Shown: positions 18,170 to 27,108 of the stretch, piece by piece
Layout: every line of letters begins with the position of its first letter
Position numbering within the stretch: position 1 is the first letter of the stretch
NCBI RefSeq assembly: GCF_013327855.1
Contig: NZ_JABUMX010000002.1
Coordinates: forward strand, 682,001 to 746,000
Length of the DNA stretch: 64,000 bases
Source of the DNA: Phyllobacterium pellucidum
Lineage (GTDB): Bacteria > Pseudomonadota > Alphaproteobacteria > Rhizobiales > Rhizobiaceae
Reading direction: 5' to 3'
Notes under the pieces: generated by a model
Told to the model about the DNA's origin: nothing
Database searches by the model: none
The model's input: only the letters and a program-made list of their open reading frames with translations
Position numbers and translations under genes: made by a program

Positions 18170-19515
18170 AACGCTATGGCATGACGCGCCGCCTGATCTT
18201 GTCCCTTACGGCTACGCTCATCGCGTTCTGGCTCATTGCGGTAACGGCCGGGGTCCTCGTCATGCAGGATGAATTCGGTGAAATATTCGACAGTTCCTTG
18301 AAGGAAACCGCGGAAAGACTGACGCCCCTTGTCGTCGATGATATTCTTCAGAGCAAAACCACCACCGTGCCGAGGCGCTTGCAGAATCTGACGGCGTCTC
18401 CAGAGTCGAGTTATCTCACCTACCAGGTCAGGGACGCGGAGGGGGGGGTGATTCTGCACTCGGAGGACATTCCACCCACGCCATTTGCGGCCCCGCTCAA
18501 GCGAGGATTCTGGGAAAACGACGCATCTCGCTTCTATACCGTGCAAGCAGTCAACGACACGATTTTCGTTCAGGTCGCGGATGACAATGCGCATCGCGAA
18601 GAAGCAGCGATCGAGGGCGGGCTTGCCCTGTTGCTTCCTCTCCTCGTGCTTATTCCGGTCGGCATATTCGTCGTCTGGTTGGTCGTTCGCCTGTCGTTGC
18701 GGCCAGTCAACGAGTTGCGCGAGGCCATCGCCAGCAAGGATGGCGGCAACCTTGCTCCCATTGCTTCGATCGCCCTCCCCCGCGAACTGCAGCCGATCGT
18801 CCATTCCGTTAACCGGCTGCTGGCGCGATTGCGTTCCACACTCGCGGCCGAACGGGAATTTACCGCCAACAGCGCGCACGAACTGCGAACCCCCCTCGCC
18901 GGCGCACTCGCGCAGACGCAGCTCTTGAAGAAACACGTTCGTAGCGAAGAAGCCAAATCACGCACCGTGCACATCGAACAGTCGCTCCAGGAGTTGAGCG
19001 GACTTGTCGAAAAGCTCATGCAGCTGGCCCGGGCCGAGGCGGGGCTTGGCTCCGCGGACGAGGTGGTTGATCTCGCAAAGGTCCTTGACGTGGTGGTCGG
19101 TGATTTCCAGCGCGCAAGCATAGCGCCAGATCGCATCAACTATGTGCGCGACGCGGGCGCTAAGCTCAAGCGCCGGATAAACGAGGATATCTTTGCCATC
19201 GCGCTGCGCAACCTGATCGAAAACGCGCTTCATCATGGAAATCAGAACGAGCCTGTGCTTGTGCATCTCGAAAGGGGCGGCAAGATTCGCATTGCCAATG
19301 GCAGCCCCATATTGGGCAAGGAAGAGATTGTGCGAATCCAGAAGCGCTTCAGTCGCGGCGAAACCTCCCGCGGTTCAGGGCTTGGCCTTGCTATCGTTAT
19401 CGCTCTCGCAGCACAGATGAACGCGACCTTGAACCTGTTGTCGCCGGCAACGGGTCGCAGCGACGGGTTCGAAGCGGTTCTGACCTTCAATGGCGACAGG
19501 GAGGAAGTTGGCTAG
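18166..19515 (+). CDS. Membrane sensor histidine kinase, PmrB-like
   Basis: 449 aa. One membrane helix near residues 10-34 and another near 150-175 flank a periplasmic region of about 115 residues. The kinase core has acceptor H238 in NSAHELRTPLAGALAQTQLL, N box NLIENALHHG and a G box GSGLGLAIVIALA. Translationally coupled with the OmpR-type regulator by ATGA overlap. Partner and position suggest sensing of cationic peptides, metals or envelope charge, as in PmrB/QseC types. Confidence 0.9.
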   Translation: MKRYGMTRRLILSLTATLIAFWLIAVTAGVLVMQDEFGEIFDSSLKETAERLTPLVVDDILQSKTTTVPRRLQNLTASPESSYLTYQVRDAEGGVILHSEDIPPTPFAAPLKRGFWENDASRFYTVQAVNDTIFVQVADDNAHREEAAIEGGLALLLPLLVLIPVGIFVVWLVVRLSLRPVNELREAIASKDGGNLAPIASIALPRELQPIVHSVNRLLARLRSTLAAEREFTANSAHELRTPLAGALAQTQLLKKHVRSEEAKSRTVHIEQSLQELSGLVEKLMQLARAEAGLGSADEVVDLAKVLDVVVGDFQRASIAPDRINYVRDAGAKLKRRINEDIFAIALRNLIENALHHGNQNEPVLVHLERGGKIRIANGSPILGKEEIVRIQKRFSRGETSRGSGLGLAIVIALAAQMNATLNLLSPATGRSDGFEAVLTFNGDREEVG

Positions 19516-19639
19516 ACCTGTTGATTCTCAGCATCAGGAGCCGGCTATTCTTATCAGCCACAACCAAGGTGACTTTGCCGCCCGTTTCTGGAATGCTAGG
19601 TTGCAGAAGTGGCGTCGACTCCTTTCGAAGCAGGTGGAC

Positions 19640-20224
19640 ATGAACGATGTGAAGATTGCTCGCCGGGGACTGTTAATGTCCGGCCTGGCACTGATGGCTA
19701 CGGGTTGCGCACCCATTTCCTTTGCCTACCCGGTCGGCGGAGGCGGCTCCTACTATCTCGAGCCCCGTCTCCGGCGCCAGCGCGTTGCTTATACGGGAGG
19801 CGAAGCGCCAGGTTCGCTGGTCATCAATACGGATGAGCGCTACCTCTATGCTGTCGAGGGCGACGGATCTGCAATGCGCTACGGCATTGCCGTCGGCCAG
19901 GAAGGGCTCACCCTCAAGGGACGGGCAGAGGTGGGCCGCAAGCAGGAGTGGCCCTCATGGACGCCGACGGCCAGCATGATCCAGCGCAAGCCGCGCCTCG
20001 CCCAATATGCTGGCGGTGTTCCCGGCGGCCCCGAAAACCCGCTCGGCTCGCGTGCCCTCTATCTCTACCAGAACGGCAAGGACACGCTCTTCCGCGTGCA
20101 CGGGACCAACGAGCCGTGGTTGATCGGACAGGCCGTTTCGAACGGGTGCATAAGATTGACCAATGAGGACGTTGAGTATCTCTACGATGCCACGCCCGTT
20201 GGTACGCCGGTACTGATCATCTAG
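19640..20224 (+). CDS. L,D-transpeptidase (YkuD family) lipoprotein
   Basis: 194 aa from ATG at 19640, preceded by AGGTGG. The N-terminus has RRG followed by a hydrophobic stretch and a lipobox ending in ATGC, so it is probably membrane-anchored; the twin Arg also permits Tat export. The catalytic domain carries HGTNEPWLIGQ and VSNGCIRLTNEDV, the His/Ser-x-Gly-Cys-x-Arg signature of YkuD enzymes that form 3-3 peptidoglycan cross-links or attach proteins to the wall. All active-site residues are present. Confidence 0.92.
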   Translation: MNDVKIARRGLLMSGLALMATGCAPISFAYPVGGGGSYYLEPRLRRQRVAYTGGEAPGSLVINTDERYLYAVEGDGSAMRYGIAVGQEGLTLKGRAEVGRKQEWPSWTPTASMIQRKPRLAQYAGGVPGGPENPLGSRALYLYQNGKDTLFRVHGTNEPWLIGQAVSNGCIRLTNEDVEYLYDATPVGTPVLII

Positions 20225-20251
20225 CGGCTTCCATCAGGGTTCTGACATGGA

Positions 20252-20294
20252 CAGCATATGTTTGGGACTGCATGCTTCGCGGTCCCAAATGCTG
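20252..20294 (+). other. Long stem-loop downstream of L,D-transpeptidase gene
   Basis: CAGCAT at 20252-20257 and TTGGGAC at 20262-20268 pair with GTCCCAA and ATGCTG at 20282-20294, giving a 13-bp stem with a 4-nt bulge and a 13-nt loop. There is no T-run, so it may be a 3' stabilising or processing structure rather than an intrinsic terminator. Confidence 0.4.
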
Positions 20295-20441
20295 CGGAAT
20301 GTCGACAATCGGCAAATTAACCCTGATGTGGCAAATCGGACACTATGCCAGTGATTCCGGCACCTTACCCTAGCGTTCATTACTATTTATGGTAGCATGA
20401 CATTGTTGGCCTACTCGCCTTTGAGGAGAAAGGATTGTCAC

Positions 20442-20564
20442 ATGAAGAGAATTCTGATCACTGCAGTTGCCGTGATGACGGTCGCCAGTTTGAGTGCCTG
20501 CGGGTCAATCGGTAAGGGCAAAGCCCCGCCGCCTGAGCCAGCTCCGGCTGTAATTACCAAGTAA
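20442..20564 (+). CDS. Small lipoprotein, 40 aa
   Basis: A 40-residue product with a clear lipoprotein signal: basic start, hydrophobic core and lipobox LSAC with Cys20. After the Cys there are only about 20 residues, rich in Gly, Lys and Pro. GAGGAGAAAGG lies upstream of ATG 20442. It resembles short rhizobial lipoproteins of unknown role (entericidin-like in size only). Confidence 0.7.
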   Translation: MKRILITAVAVMTVASLSACGSIGKGKAPPPEPAPAVITK

Positions 20565-20723
20565 TTGATTCGCTCGTCCGCATGGGGGAAGTTTCACGCG
20601 ATTCTTTCCCCATCGGCACGTGATTCGGGCTGAACGCGTCTCACGGTTCCAGGCGGTCTTACATAGAATTATAGCAGGCATGTTTTGCCTTCATGCCTAC
20701 GCTCTTCGGAGTTCAGGAAAGAT

Positions 20724-21374
20724 ATGACGCTGTACAGTGGTCGTCTGTCGGTTGCGGTTCTGTTTGCTGTCGCAGTAGCAGGATGTGCGCCGGATGCTGC
20801 AATTAAGCCGAATGTCGTGTCCTATAATAATACGGGTTCCGTGGGTGCTCCGCCTTCCACGTCGGCCCAGGGCACTACAACACGAACGTTACCGCAGGCC
20901 CAAGGGCCTTATTATATCGAGTTCCGTTCTCGTTACGCACTTAGCTACGGTCACACCTACGTTATCTTCGGGCGGCTCGACAAGTCGGGACGCGTGCTTG
21001 ATCGCGAGGTTGCAGGCCTTCATCCGGCCTCCAACAGTGCCGTTCCCTATGTGCTTGGCCACTATATTCCCGTGCCGGCGGAAACCGGGGCGAGCGATGG
21101 CGACCTTGACGACAGATACAGGTCCGCAAGCTGGCGTGTCACGCTGAGCGAGGCCGAATACACCAAGGTGGTTGCGTTTATACACGATCTGCAAAAGCGC
21201 TCCCATTACTGGCAAGCGACAGTGTATAACTGCAACGCATTCGTTGGTGAAATCGCCCGGTCGATGGGTTACAAGACGCCCGGCATCTGGCTACGCCCCC
21301 AACAGTTCGTGACGCGGCTGCGCGAGATGAACGGCGGACCTAATGCCGTCGGATATACAGGACCGGCAGGTTAG
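20724..21374 (+). CDS. Lipoprotein with possible papain-like (permuted NlpC/P60) fold
   Basis: 216 aa from ATG at 20724, directly after AGGAAAG; the frame continues upstream without a ribosome site. The signal ends in a lipobox AVAGC. The mature part keeps a His in SYGHTYVIFGRLD and a Cys in YNCNAFVGEIARSMG. A His-before-Cys order with CNxFV is what permuted NlpC/P60 (YiiX-type) amidases show, so a role in envelope hydrolysis is possible. The family is otherwise uncharacterised. Confidence 0.75.
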   Translation: MTLYSGRLSVAVLFAVAVAGCAPDAAIKPNVVSYNNTGSVGAPPSTSAQGTTTRTLPQAQGPYYIEFRSRYALSYGHTYVIFGRLDKSGRVLDREVAGLHPASNSAVPYVLGHYIPVPAETGASDGDLDDRYRSASWRVTLSEAEYTKVVAFIHDLQKRSHYWQATVYNCNAFVGEIARSMGYKTPGIWLRPQQFVTRLREMNGGPNAVGYTGPAG

Positions 21375-21487
21375 ATTTTGAGAGGAGCGCATTGTTCCAG
21401 GGTCTCGCGGCCCACAAAAGTCGTGGCTGTTGCCATTCGTGCGGCTTATGTTGGCCGGGATCGCAGAAAAGGCGCCAGTGACCTAGC

Positions 21488-22081
21488 GTGAACATGTCCA
21501 TTGCCTCAATCGGCGAGATCATATGGGTGCTCGGCATCGTTGCCTGGTACGTGATCCGCTATCCGTTCGAGCGCCGTGCGCGGCGGGTTCAAGTCACGCG
21601 CAATGCGCGCACCCTCACCGACAGGATGGGGCTTGGCATCGCATTCTTTGGCCTTGCCATCGTCCCCGGCTTCTACGTAGCGACCGGCATTCCCAAATCC
21701 GCCGATTATAGCCCCTACGCCTTCGCGATCGTGCTTGGAGCGATCACAATGCTGCTCGCATTGTGGGTGTTCCGCAGGTCGCACAAGGAGCTCGGTCGCA
21801 ACTGGTCGATCACGCTGGAGATACGCGAAAAGCACAAGCTCGTCTCATCGGGGCCCTATGCTTTCGTCCGCCACCCCATGTATACGTCGTTCCTTCTCAT
21901 CGCGCTTGGCCAGGCGTTCCTGCTGGGGAACTGGGTTGCGGGCCTTGCCGGCCTCGTTGGCTTTTCGATCCTGTTTTTTCTGAGGGTAACCAAGGAAGAG
22001 CGTATGATGCTGGAGAATTTCGGCCCAGAATACCGCGACTACATGGAAAGGACGAAGCGACTTATCCCTTATCTCTATTAG
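21488..22081 (+). CDS. Isoprenylcysteine carboxyl methyltransferase (ICMT) family membrane protein
   Basis: 197 aa with about five hydrophobic helices. The C-terminal half has the ICMT/PEMT signature GPYAFVRHPMYTSFLL and, near the end, E-rich NFGPEYRDYMERTKRLIP that completes the S-adenosylmethionine site. Bacterial members methylate small lipophilic acids or phenols. The start is GTG 21488 or ATG 21494. It lies 10 bp ahead of an acyltransferase-like gene, suggesting an operon. Confidence 0.82.
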   Translation: MNMSIASIGEIIWVLGIVAWYVIRYPFERRARRVQVTRNARTLTDRMGLGIAFFGLAIVPGFYVATGIPKSADYSPYAFAIVLGAITMLLALWVFRRSHKELGRNWSITLEIREKHKLVSSGPYAFVRHPMYTSFLLIALGQAFLLGNWVAGLAGLVGFSILFFLRVTKEERMMLENFGPEYRDYMERTKRLIPYLY

Positions 22082-22091
22082 AGGTCACAAT

Positions 22092-22874
22092 ATGCGAGGC
22101 CGAGCCCTCAAGCTTTCAGCGCCCCGGCGCCTGGTCAACGACCTCATGCGGTTCTCGATCGCTGTACCAAGGGTGACCGTACAGCGACAGATGAACCTTG
22201 GTCCGCTGTTGCGGGCAAGGATGTCGCAAAGCGTCAAGCCTTCCTGGACCGTTCTTTTCCTGAAGGGTTATGCGCTTCTGTCGCAGGAAACGCCGGACCT
22301 GCGCCGCGCCTATGTCAAATTGCCATGGCCGCAACTTTATGAATATCCGGTCAGCGTCGCATCCATTGCGCATGAGCGCGACTATAATGGCGAACAGGCG
22401 GTCCTGCTCAGCCGGATCAAGGACCCGGAGCACCGCTCGATCCCCGAGCTCGACGCCTCGATCAGGGACGTGCGCTCGCGGCCGGTGCTTGAAGTCAAGG
22501 AGTTTCGTCGTGCCTTGAAGATTGCACGTTTGCCGGGCCTTATCCGCTGGCCGATGATGTGGCTGGGTCTTAATATCGGCCGGCAGCGGCCGAATTACTT
22601 TGGCACGTTTCAACTCTCCGTCTATTCCGGCCTCGGCGCCGAATCGCTCAATCCGCTGACTCCCCTGACGACGATCTTCAACTACGGCCTGATCGGCGAG
22701 GATGGATCGGTGACCGTGCGTATTCATTACGACCACCGGGTCATGGACGGAGCCAACGTCGCCCGCGCGCTCGAGCGGTTCGAAGCCATCCTCAACGGGG
22801 CTGTGGCTGACGAGGTAAAGCAGCTTGCGCAGGGTGGCGTCGTTAAAGTACTGCGGGAGGACCGAAGCCAGTGA
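22092..22874 (+). CDS. Stand-alone E2-type acyltransferase domain protein
   Basis: 260 aa resembling the catalytic domain of 2-oxoacid dehydrogenase E2 subunits. It carries the HxxxDG active site in RIHYDHRVMDGANVARALE but has no lipoyl domain and no subunit-binding domain. It therefore cannot be a normal dehydrogenase E2 and is better seen as a chloramphenicol-acetyltransferase-like CoA-dependent acyltransferase. It sits between the ICMT-like gene and an SDR gene in one orientation with short gaps. Acyl donor and acceptor are unknown. Confidence 0.8.
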   Translation: MRGRALKLSAPRRLVNDLMRFSIAVPRVTVQRQMNLGPLLRARMSQSVKPSWTVLFLKGYALLSQETPDLRRAYVKLPWPQLYEYPVSVASIAHERDYNGEQAVLLSRIKDPEHRSIPELDASIRDVRSRPVLEVKEFRRALKIARLPGLIRWPMMWLGLNIGRQRPNYFGTFQLSVYSGLGAESLNPLTPLTTIFNYGLIGEDGSVTVRIHYDHRVMDGANVARALERFEAILNGAVADEVKQLAQGGVVKVLREDRSQ

Positions 22875-22965
22875 CATCGACGCGCTGGCTTCTCGATGAA
22901 GCGATGAAAAGAATGAGTTGGGAAGGTGCCGAAGCTGCCCCAAGGGTGGTTTCGCGGGCAATGAC

Positions 22966-23823
22966 ATGAATTCACAGGCAGATTTTAGACCCGCCGTTGT
23001 CGTCATCGGGGCGTCTGGCGGCATAGGTCGCGCCATAGCGCGCGTGGCCGCCCGCGATGGCGGACCGGTTGTCCTCACTGCGCGTTCGATCGAGGGATTG
23101 AACGCGGCCGCGGCAGAGGTGCGCGATGCGGGCGGCGAACCCTTCACCCTGGCGTTGGACGTGCTCGCCCACGACTCGACCACGCAGGTTGCGGAATTCC
23201 TCGCGAGGAACGGGCTTTATTGCGATGTGCTCGTCAACAGCGCCGGTTACGGCCTGCGCGGCGCAGCGATTGGTCTTCCCATGGACGATCAACTCGGTAT
23301 CGTCGACCTCAACATTCGCGCCCTCACCGAGCTTACCCTGTATTTCCTGCCGCAGATGGTGGCCCGCAAGCGTGGCGGCGTGATCAATCTGAGTTCCGTG
23401 GCAAGCTTCACGGCCGGGCCCTACATGGCGCTGTATTATGCCAGCAAGGGTTTCGTGCGATCGTTCTCGCAGGCGGTGCATCAGGAAGTGCGCCGGTCCG
23501 GCGTCACCGTCATGTGCCTTGCGCCTGGTCCGGTATCGACGGAATTTTACGCAACGGCCGGGGCGAGACATGCCTCGATCTTCACGCTCCTGCCCATGCT
23601 CGACGCCCAATACGTCGCCGAACAGGCGTGGCGCGGCTTCAGGTCGGGTCGTCGGATCGTCATTCCGGGGCTGTCGGCCAAGCTTGCCGTCTATGCGGCA
23701 AGGCTATTGCCTGCGAGCTTGCTCTTGCCGCTGATTGCCCGCCTGCAGCGCAGCGGCAACGATCCATGCCCCTGCGGATCGGGCAAGAAATACAAGAAAT
23801 GCCACGGCGCACGCCATAAATAG
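22966..23823 (+). CDS. Short-chain dehydrogenase/reductase with C-terminal SEC-C zinc motif
   Basis: 285 aa from ATG at 22966; the frame opens 16 codons earlier. SDR features are NAD(P)-binding GASGGIG near the start, NSAGYG, catalytic Ser in NLSSVASF and YYASK with the Tyr/Lys pair. The last 20 residues are NDPCPCGSGKKYKKCHG, a SEC-C metal-binding motif as found at the end of SecA. SDRs rarely carry this tail, so it may help recruit the enzyme to a partner. Probably co-transcribed with the acyltransferase gene. Confidence 0.87.
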   Translation: MNSQADFRPAVVVIGASGGIGRAIARVAARDGGPVVLTARSIEGLNAAAAEVRDAGGEPFTLALDVLAHDSTTQVAEFLARNGLYCDVLVNSAGYGLRGAAIGLPMDDQLGIVDLNIRALTELTLYFLPQMVARKRGGVINLSSVASFTAGPYMALYYASKGFVRSFSQAVHQEVRRSGVTVMCLAPGPVSTEFYATAGARHASIFTLLPMLDAQYVAEQAWRGFRSGRRIVIPGLSAKLAVYAARLLPASLLLPLIARLQRSGNDPCPCGSGKKYKKCHGARHK

Positions 23824-23978
23824 CGGCCGAAACCGGCGACCAAGGCCGCATTTCCCCTGCGACAATAAAGTTAGCCCGCGAATAGATTTTCGCGTTGCCG
23901 TGCCCATTCTTGCCGAAATTCTAGTGTAACGGCTGACTCAACACGAAAACAGAGTGCGCGTCATTCAACGCGCTTCAC

Positions 23979-24416
23979 ATGACAATTTTTGGACTGGAGA
24001 GACCCTTGTTGAACGCAAGACAAGCCCTTTGCACCCTTCTCCTGGCCGGTGCGCTGACGACTGCAGCGATGGCCGAAGCACAGGAGATCGCAGGGACCTA
24101 TGTGAATGAAACCGGCCGCACGAAAGTGAAGATCAGCGACTGCAATAGCGGCGTTTGCGGGACGATCGTGTGGATGAACCAGCCGGTCAACGACATCAAT
24201 AACCCTGACGCGTCCAAGCGTGACCGCCCGGTTGTCGGCCTGCAGGCCGTGTCGATGAAAGCCACCGGCCCCGGAACCTATGCCGGAACGCTCTACGATC
24301 CGGAAACCGGCAAGACCTATTCAGGCAAGGCAAGGGTTGCCGGCAACGCTGTGGAACTTTCCGGCTGCGTTCTGGGTGGCCTCATCTGCAAGTCAGCTAC
24401 CTGGCGTCGCGACTAG
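23979..24416 (+). CDS. DUF2147 family secreted protein
   Basis: 145 aa by the first ATG; TTG at 24009 would give a tidier signal peptide and has GGAGAG upstream. The secretory signal ends near AMAEAQ. The mature protein shows the DUF2147 pattern: GTYVNETGRTKVKISDC, then CGTIVWMNQPVNDINN and a C-terminal CVLGGLICKSATW. Proteins of this family are small periplasmic beta-barrels with no known activity. Convergent with the HtrA-like protease gene, 4 bp apart. Confidence 0.82.
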   Translation: MTIFGLERPLLNARQALCTLLLAGALTTAAMAEAQEIAGTYVNETGRTKVKISDCNSGVCGTIVWMNQPVNDINNPDASKRDRPVVGLQAVSMKATGPGTYAGTLYDPETGKTYSGKARVAGNAVELSGCVLGGLICKSATWRRD

Positions 24417-24420
24417 CACT

Positions 24421-25383
24421 TCAGCCGCCGTTACGGACAACCGGCACCAGAGTGCGCTTTTCCAGGCGGCCAGCGACGGTAAAGATCAGCACCTCGGTCT
24501 CTCTGCCGATCGTCTCGCCATGCATCAGGCGGACGATGTCATCGACGCCGCCGACAGGCTTGCCGTCGATCGCGAGAACGAAATCGCCTTCCTTGAGCCC
24601 GCCGAGTTCGGCGGGCCCTGCGGGCTCGATGCGCCGGATGCGCACCGACGTTGCGAGGCTCGTCCCCGCCTCAAGCGCAATCCTTCGCGGCAGTTCGATC
24701 GTATCGCCGGCTATGCCGATATAGGCGCGCCTGACGCGTCCATAGCGAAGTATCTCCGACACCACGAAGTTTGCGGTATTCGAGGCGACGGCAAAGGCAA
24801 TGCTCTGTGCGCCCTGAATAACCGCCGTATTCACCCCGATTACCTCACCCTGTGACGAAACCAGCGGCCCACCGGAATTGCCGGGATTGAGCGCAGCATC
24901 CGTCTGGATGACGTCATCCATCAGCCTTCCGCTTGCAGCTCGCATCGACCGGCCCAGCGCCGATACAATGCCGGCCGTCACCGTCCATTCAAAGCCGAGC
25001 GGATTGCCGATGGCAATCGCAATATGGCCCCGGCGCAGCAGCTTCGAATTGCCAAGGCGCGCCCAGGCTTCGCCGCTCGTATTGGCCCGAATCAGCGCGA
25101 TATCCGTGTCGACGTCGCTGCCGAGCACGGTGCCCTCGGTGACGAACCCGTCCGGCCGCGTGATACGCACGTGCCCGCTATCGCCGACGACGTGATTATT
25201 GGTGATGATCAGCCCGTCAGGCGAAATGGCAAAGCCCGAACCATGGCCGGCGCGGCCGCCGATACGCTCGATGCGATTGACCGCAGGCCCGACAATATCG
25301 ACCGCCCGCGCTATCGATTGTGAATATGCATCCGTCAGCGCGCCGTCATCGACGGGCGCAATGTCCTTGTCTATGTAACCCAT
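24421..25383 (-). CDS. HtrA/DegP-like trypsin-type serine protease with PDZ domain, no signal peptide
   Basis: 320 aa from ATG at 25383, with GAGGA 7 nt upstream. Catalytic triad residues are visible: His in ITNNHVVG, Asp in DVDTDIALI and Ser in NPGNSGGPLV. A single PDZ domain fills the last 90 residues. Unlike DegP/DegQ there is no secretion signal or membrane anchor, so it may be cytoplasmic or exported by another route. The family degrades or chaperones misfolded proteins. Confidence 0.88.
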   Translation of the reverse strand: MGYIDKDIAPVDDGALTDAYSQSIARAVDIVGPAVNRIERIGGRAGHGSGFAISPDGLIITNNHVVGDSGHVRITRPDGFVTEGTVLGSDVDTDIALIRANTSGEAWARLGNSKLLRRGHIAIAIGNPLGFEWTVTAGIVSALGRSMRAASGRLMDDVIQTDAALNPGNSGGPLVSSQGEVIGVNTAVIQGAQSIAFAVASNTANFVVSEILRYGRVRRAYIGIAGDTIELPRRIALEAGTSLATSVRIRRIEPAGPAELGGLKEGDFVLAIDGKPVGGVDDIVRLMHGETIGRETEVLIFTVAGRLEKRTLVPVVRNGG

Positions 25384-25532
25384 TATTGGATCCTCGCGCA
25401 GCGGCGACCATCGCCCCTGCCGCCAGCGGATCCATCGCATCGGATGGACCCGTCAAGGCATCGTTGTAATCCAATAAATGGAGAGGCCGCACGGAACGTT
25501 CAAGGTTTGGATATCCGCGCGGCTCGCCCGCC

Positions 25533-27035
25533 TTACAACGGAACCAGATCGTCAGGCTTCCACGTCTGGTCGTAGAACGTCTGGTCCGTCCCGTAGAGCC
25601 GCACGGCGACAAGAAACGCACGCTTTTCCAGGGTCTGGATCCAGTTGCGTTCCGGCGCCTGCGCCGGTTTCGTCGGTCCAAGATAGAGTTCGACCGACCC
25701 ATCGGGATTGGTCTCCACCTTGTCGAACTGGTTGCGCGACGGAAAGGCCTGGCTCGTTTCTGGCATGGTACCATCGTGCGGGTTATAGACTGTCACCGCC
25801 CAATAGAGATGCGCCGGGATCTTCGGTGGCAGCCGCAGGCGATAACTGCGGCTACCCTCCAAAAGCTCGCCCTTCTCGTCGCGGAACGCGATCGGATATT
25901 TCGAGCCGAGCCCGACAATATCCGCCACCATGGCCGGCGCCGAGGAATAGGCCGCCTGGAAATAGGCGGCGCGGCTATCGAGCGATTGATAGCTTGAGCC
26001 GAAGAAGGCGTCATCGACGCCGCCCCAGCCATTCACATAATGCCGGTCCGAGTAGTAGGGCGCATTGGGGAGCCCTTCAGGCGTGATGCGCAGCGCGAAA
26101 ATCGTGCGGGCGGCGGTCTCGACCGCATTGGTCAATATTTCCTTGCGCCTTGCATCCGGCGCGAAGGGCTGGCCCTTGATGATGCCGATGCTTGCGAGCA
26201 TACCGCGCGTGACCGGATCGAGGCTTTCGGCCGGCTCGTAATCGATAAAGGCCTTCAGTTTTTCCCAATAGGCGAAATCGGTCGGATACATCATGTTGAC
26301 GCGTACCGGCGACGCATTCGGAAACTCCATGCGCGGACGGTTGCGCTCGAGGCTGTAGAGCGGATAGACCCGGGTTCTCTCGGCCGTCGCCACCGCAACG
26401 GTCGTGTCCGGACCATCAGGGCCAGGCGCAAGCACCGTGCGGAAGAACAGGAACACATTGTACGTGCGCGAGCGGAAGGCGAAATAGCCTCCCGGAACCT
26501 GGTCATTGTAATCTGGCGGCAGGAGCAGATAGAGGCCGCCCCCGGCCTTGTCCGGTCCCGCCGCACCGACATCGGTCAAGGTGCGCTGGAAGAAATCCGT
26601 GAACATGCCGATGACGTTCGGCGGCGCGTAGACGACGAGCGGACCCGTCTCCTTCAGGTTGAGATAGCTCATCGAATAGACGACGTCGCAGTTCGGCGTC
26701 GGCACCAGCGTCTTGGCGTTCATGCGATCCTTCCAGATCGGCAGCACGTTATAACCTTTGCCGAAGGTCGCCTCCGAACCATCGCGCATGCCGATGACAT
26801 TGAGTGTCGGCAAAGTGAGCATGTAGGACTGGATGGCACGCTGCGTGAGCAGATCCTCGTAGAGCTTCTTGACCGTTGCGTCACTCGGCCAGGCGCCGTG
26901 ATCGAGCTGTTCGACGAGGGGGGAAACAACCTCTGCTTCCGCCGTTTGCGGCAGCGCCTGCAGCGCCGCGAGCGCGCCGCCGCCGAGCATGAGGTTGCGG
27001 CGGGATATCCAATGTAGGCCCTGTTTTGAAACCAT
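25533..27035 (-). CDS. DUF1254/DUF1214 protein with Tat signal
   Basis: 500 aa. The N-terminus has a twin-arginine signal (SRRNLMLGGGALAAL) ending near AEAEV, so the folded protein is probably exported by Tat. The rest has the DUF1254-DUF1214 pair seen in large, uncharacterised envelope proteins; landmarks include NCDVVYSMSYLNL and HLYWAVTVYNPHDGTMPET. A paralogue lies 73 bp upstream in the same orientation. Function unknown. Confidence 0.85.
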   Translation of the reverse strand: MVSKQGLHWISRRNLMLGGGALAALQALPQTAEAEVVSPLVEQLDHGAWPSDATVKKLYEDLLTQRAIQSYMLTLPTLNVIGMRDGSEATFGKGYNVLPIWKDRMNAKTLVPTPNCDVVYSMSYLNLKETGPLVVYAPPNVIGMFTDFFQRTLTDVGAAGPDKAGGGLYLLLPPDYNDQVPGGYFAFRSRTYNVFLFFRTVLAPGPDGPDTTVAVATAERTRVYPLYSLERNRPRMEFPNASPVRVNMMYPTDFAYWEKLKAFIDYEPAESLDPVTRGMLASIGIIKGQPFAPDARRKEILTNAVETAARTIFALRITPEGLPNAPYYSDRHYVNGWGGVDDAFFGSSYQSLDSRAAYFQAAYSSAPAMVADIVGLGSKYPIAFRDEKGELLEGSRSYRLRLPPKIPAHLYWAVTVYNPHDGTMPETSQAFPSRNQFDKVETNPDGSVELYLGPTKPAQAPERNWIQTLEKRAFLVAVRLYGTDQTFYDQTWKPDDLVPL

Positions 27036-27108
27036 GGTCGTACCTCAAATTATGCCGTTCAATATGTTCTTGTCCGGCGATGTTGTAATCATAGTCCTGT
27101 CTTCAAAT

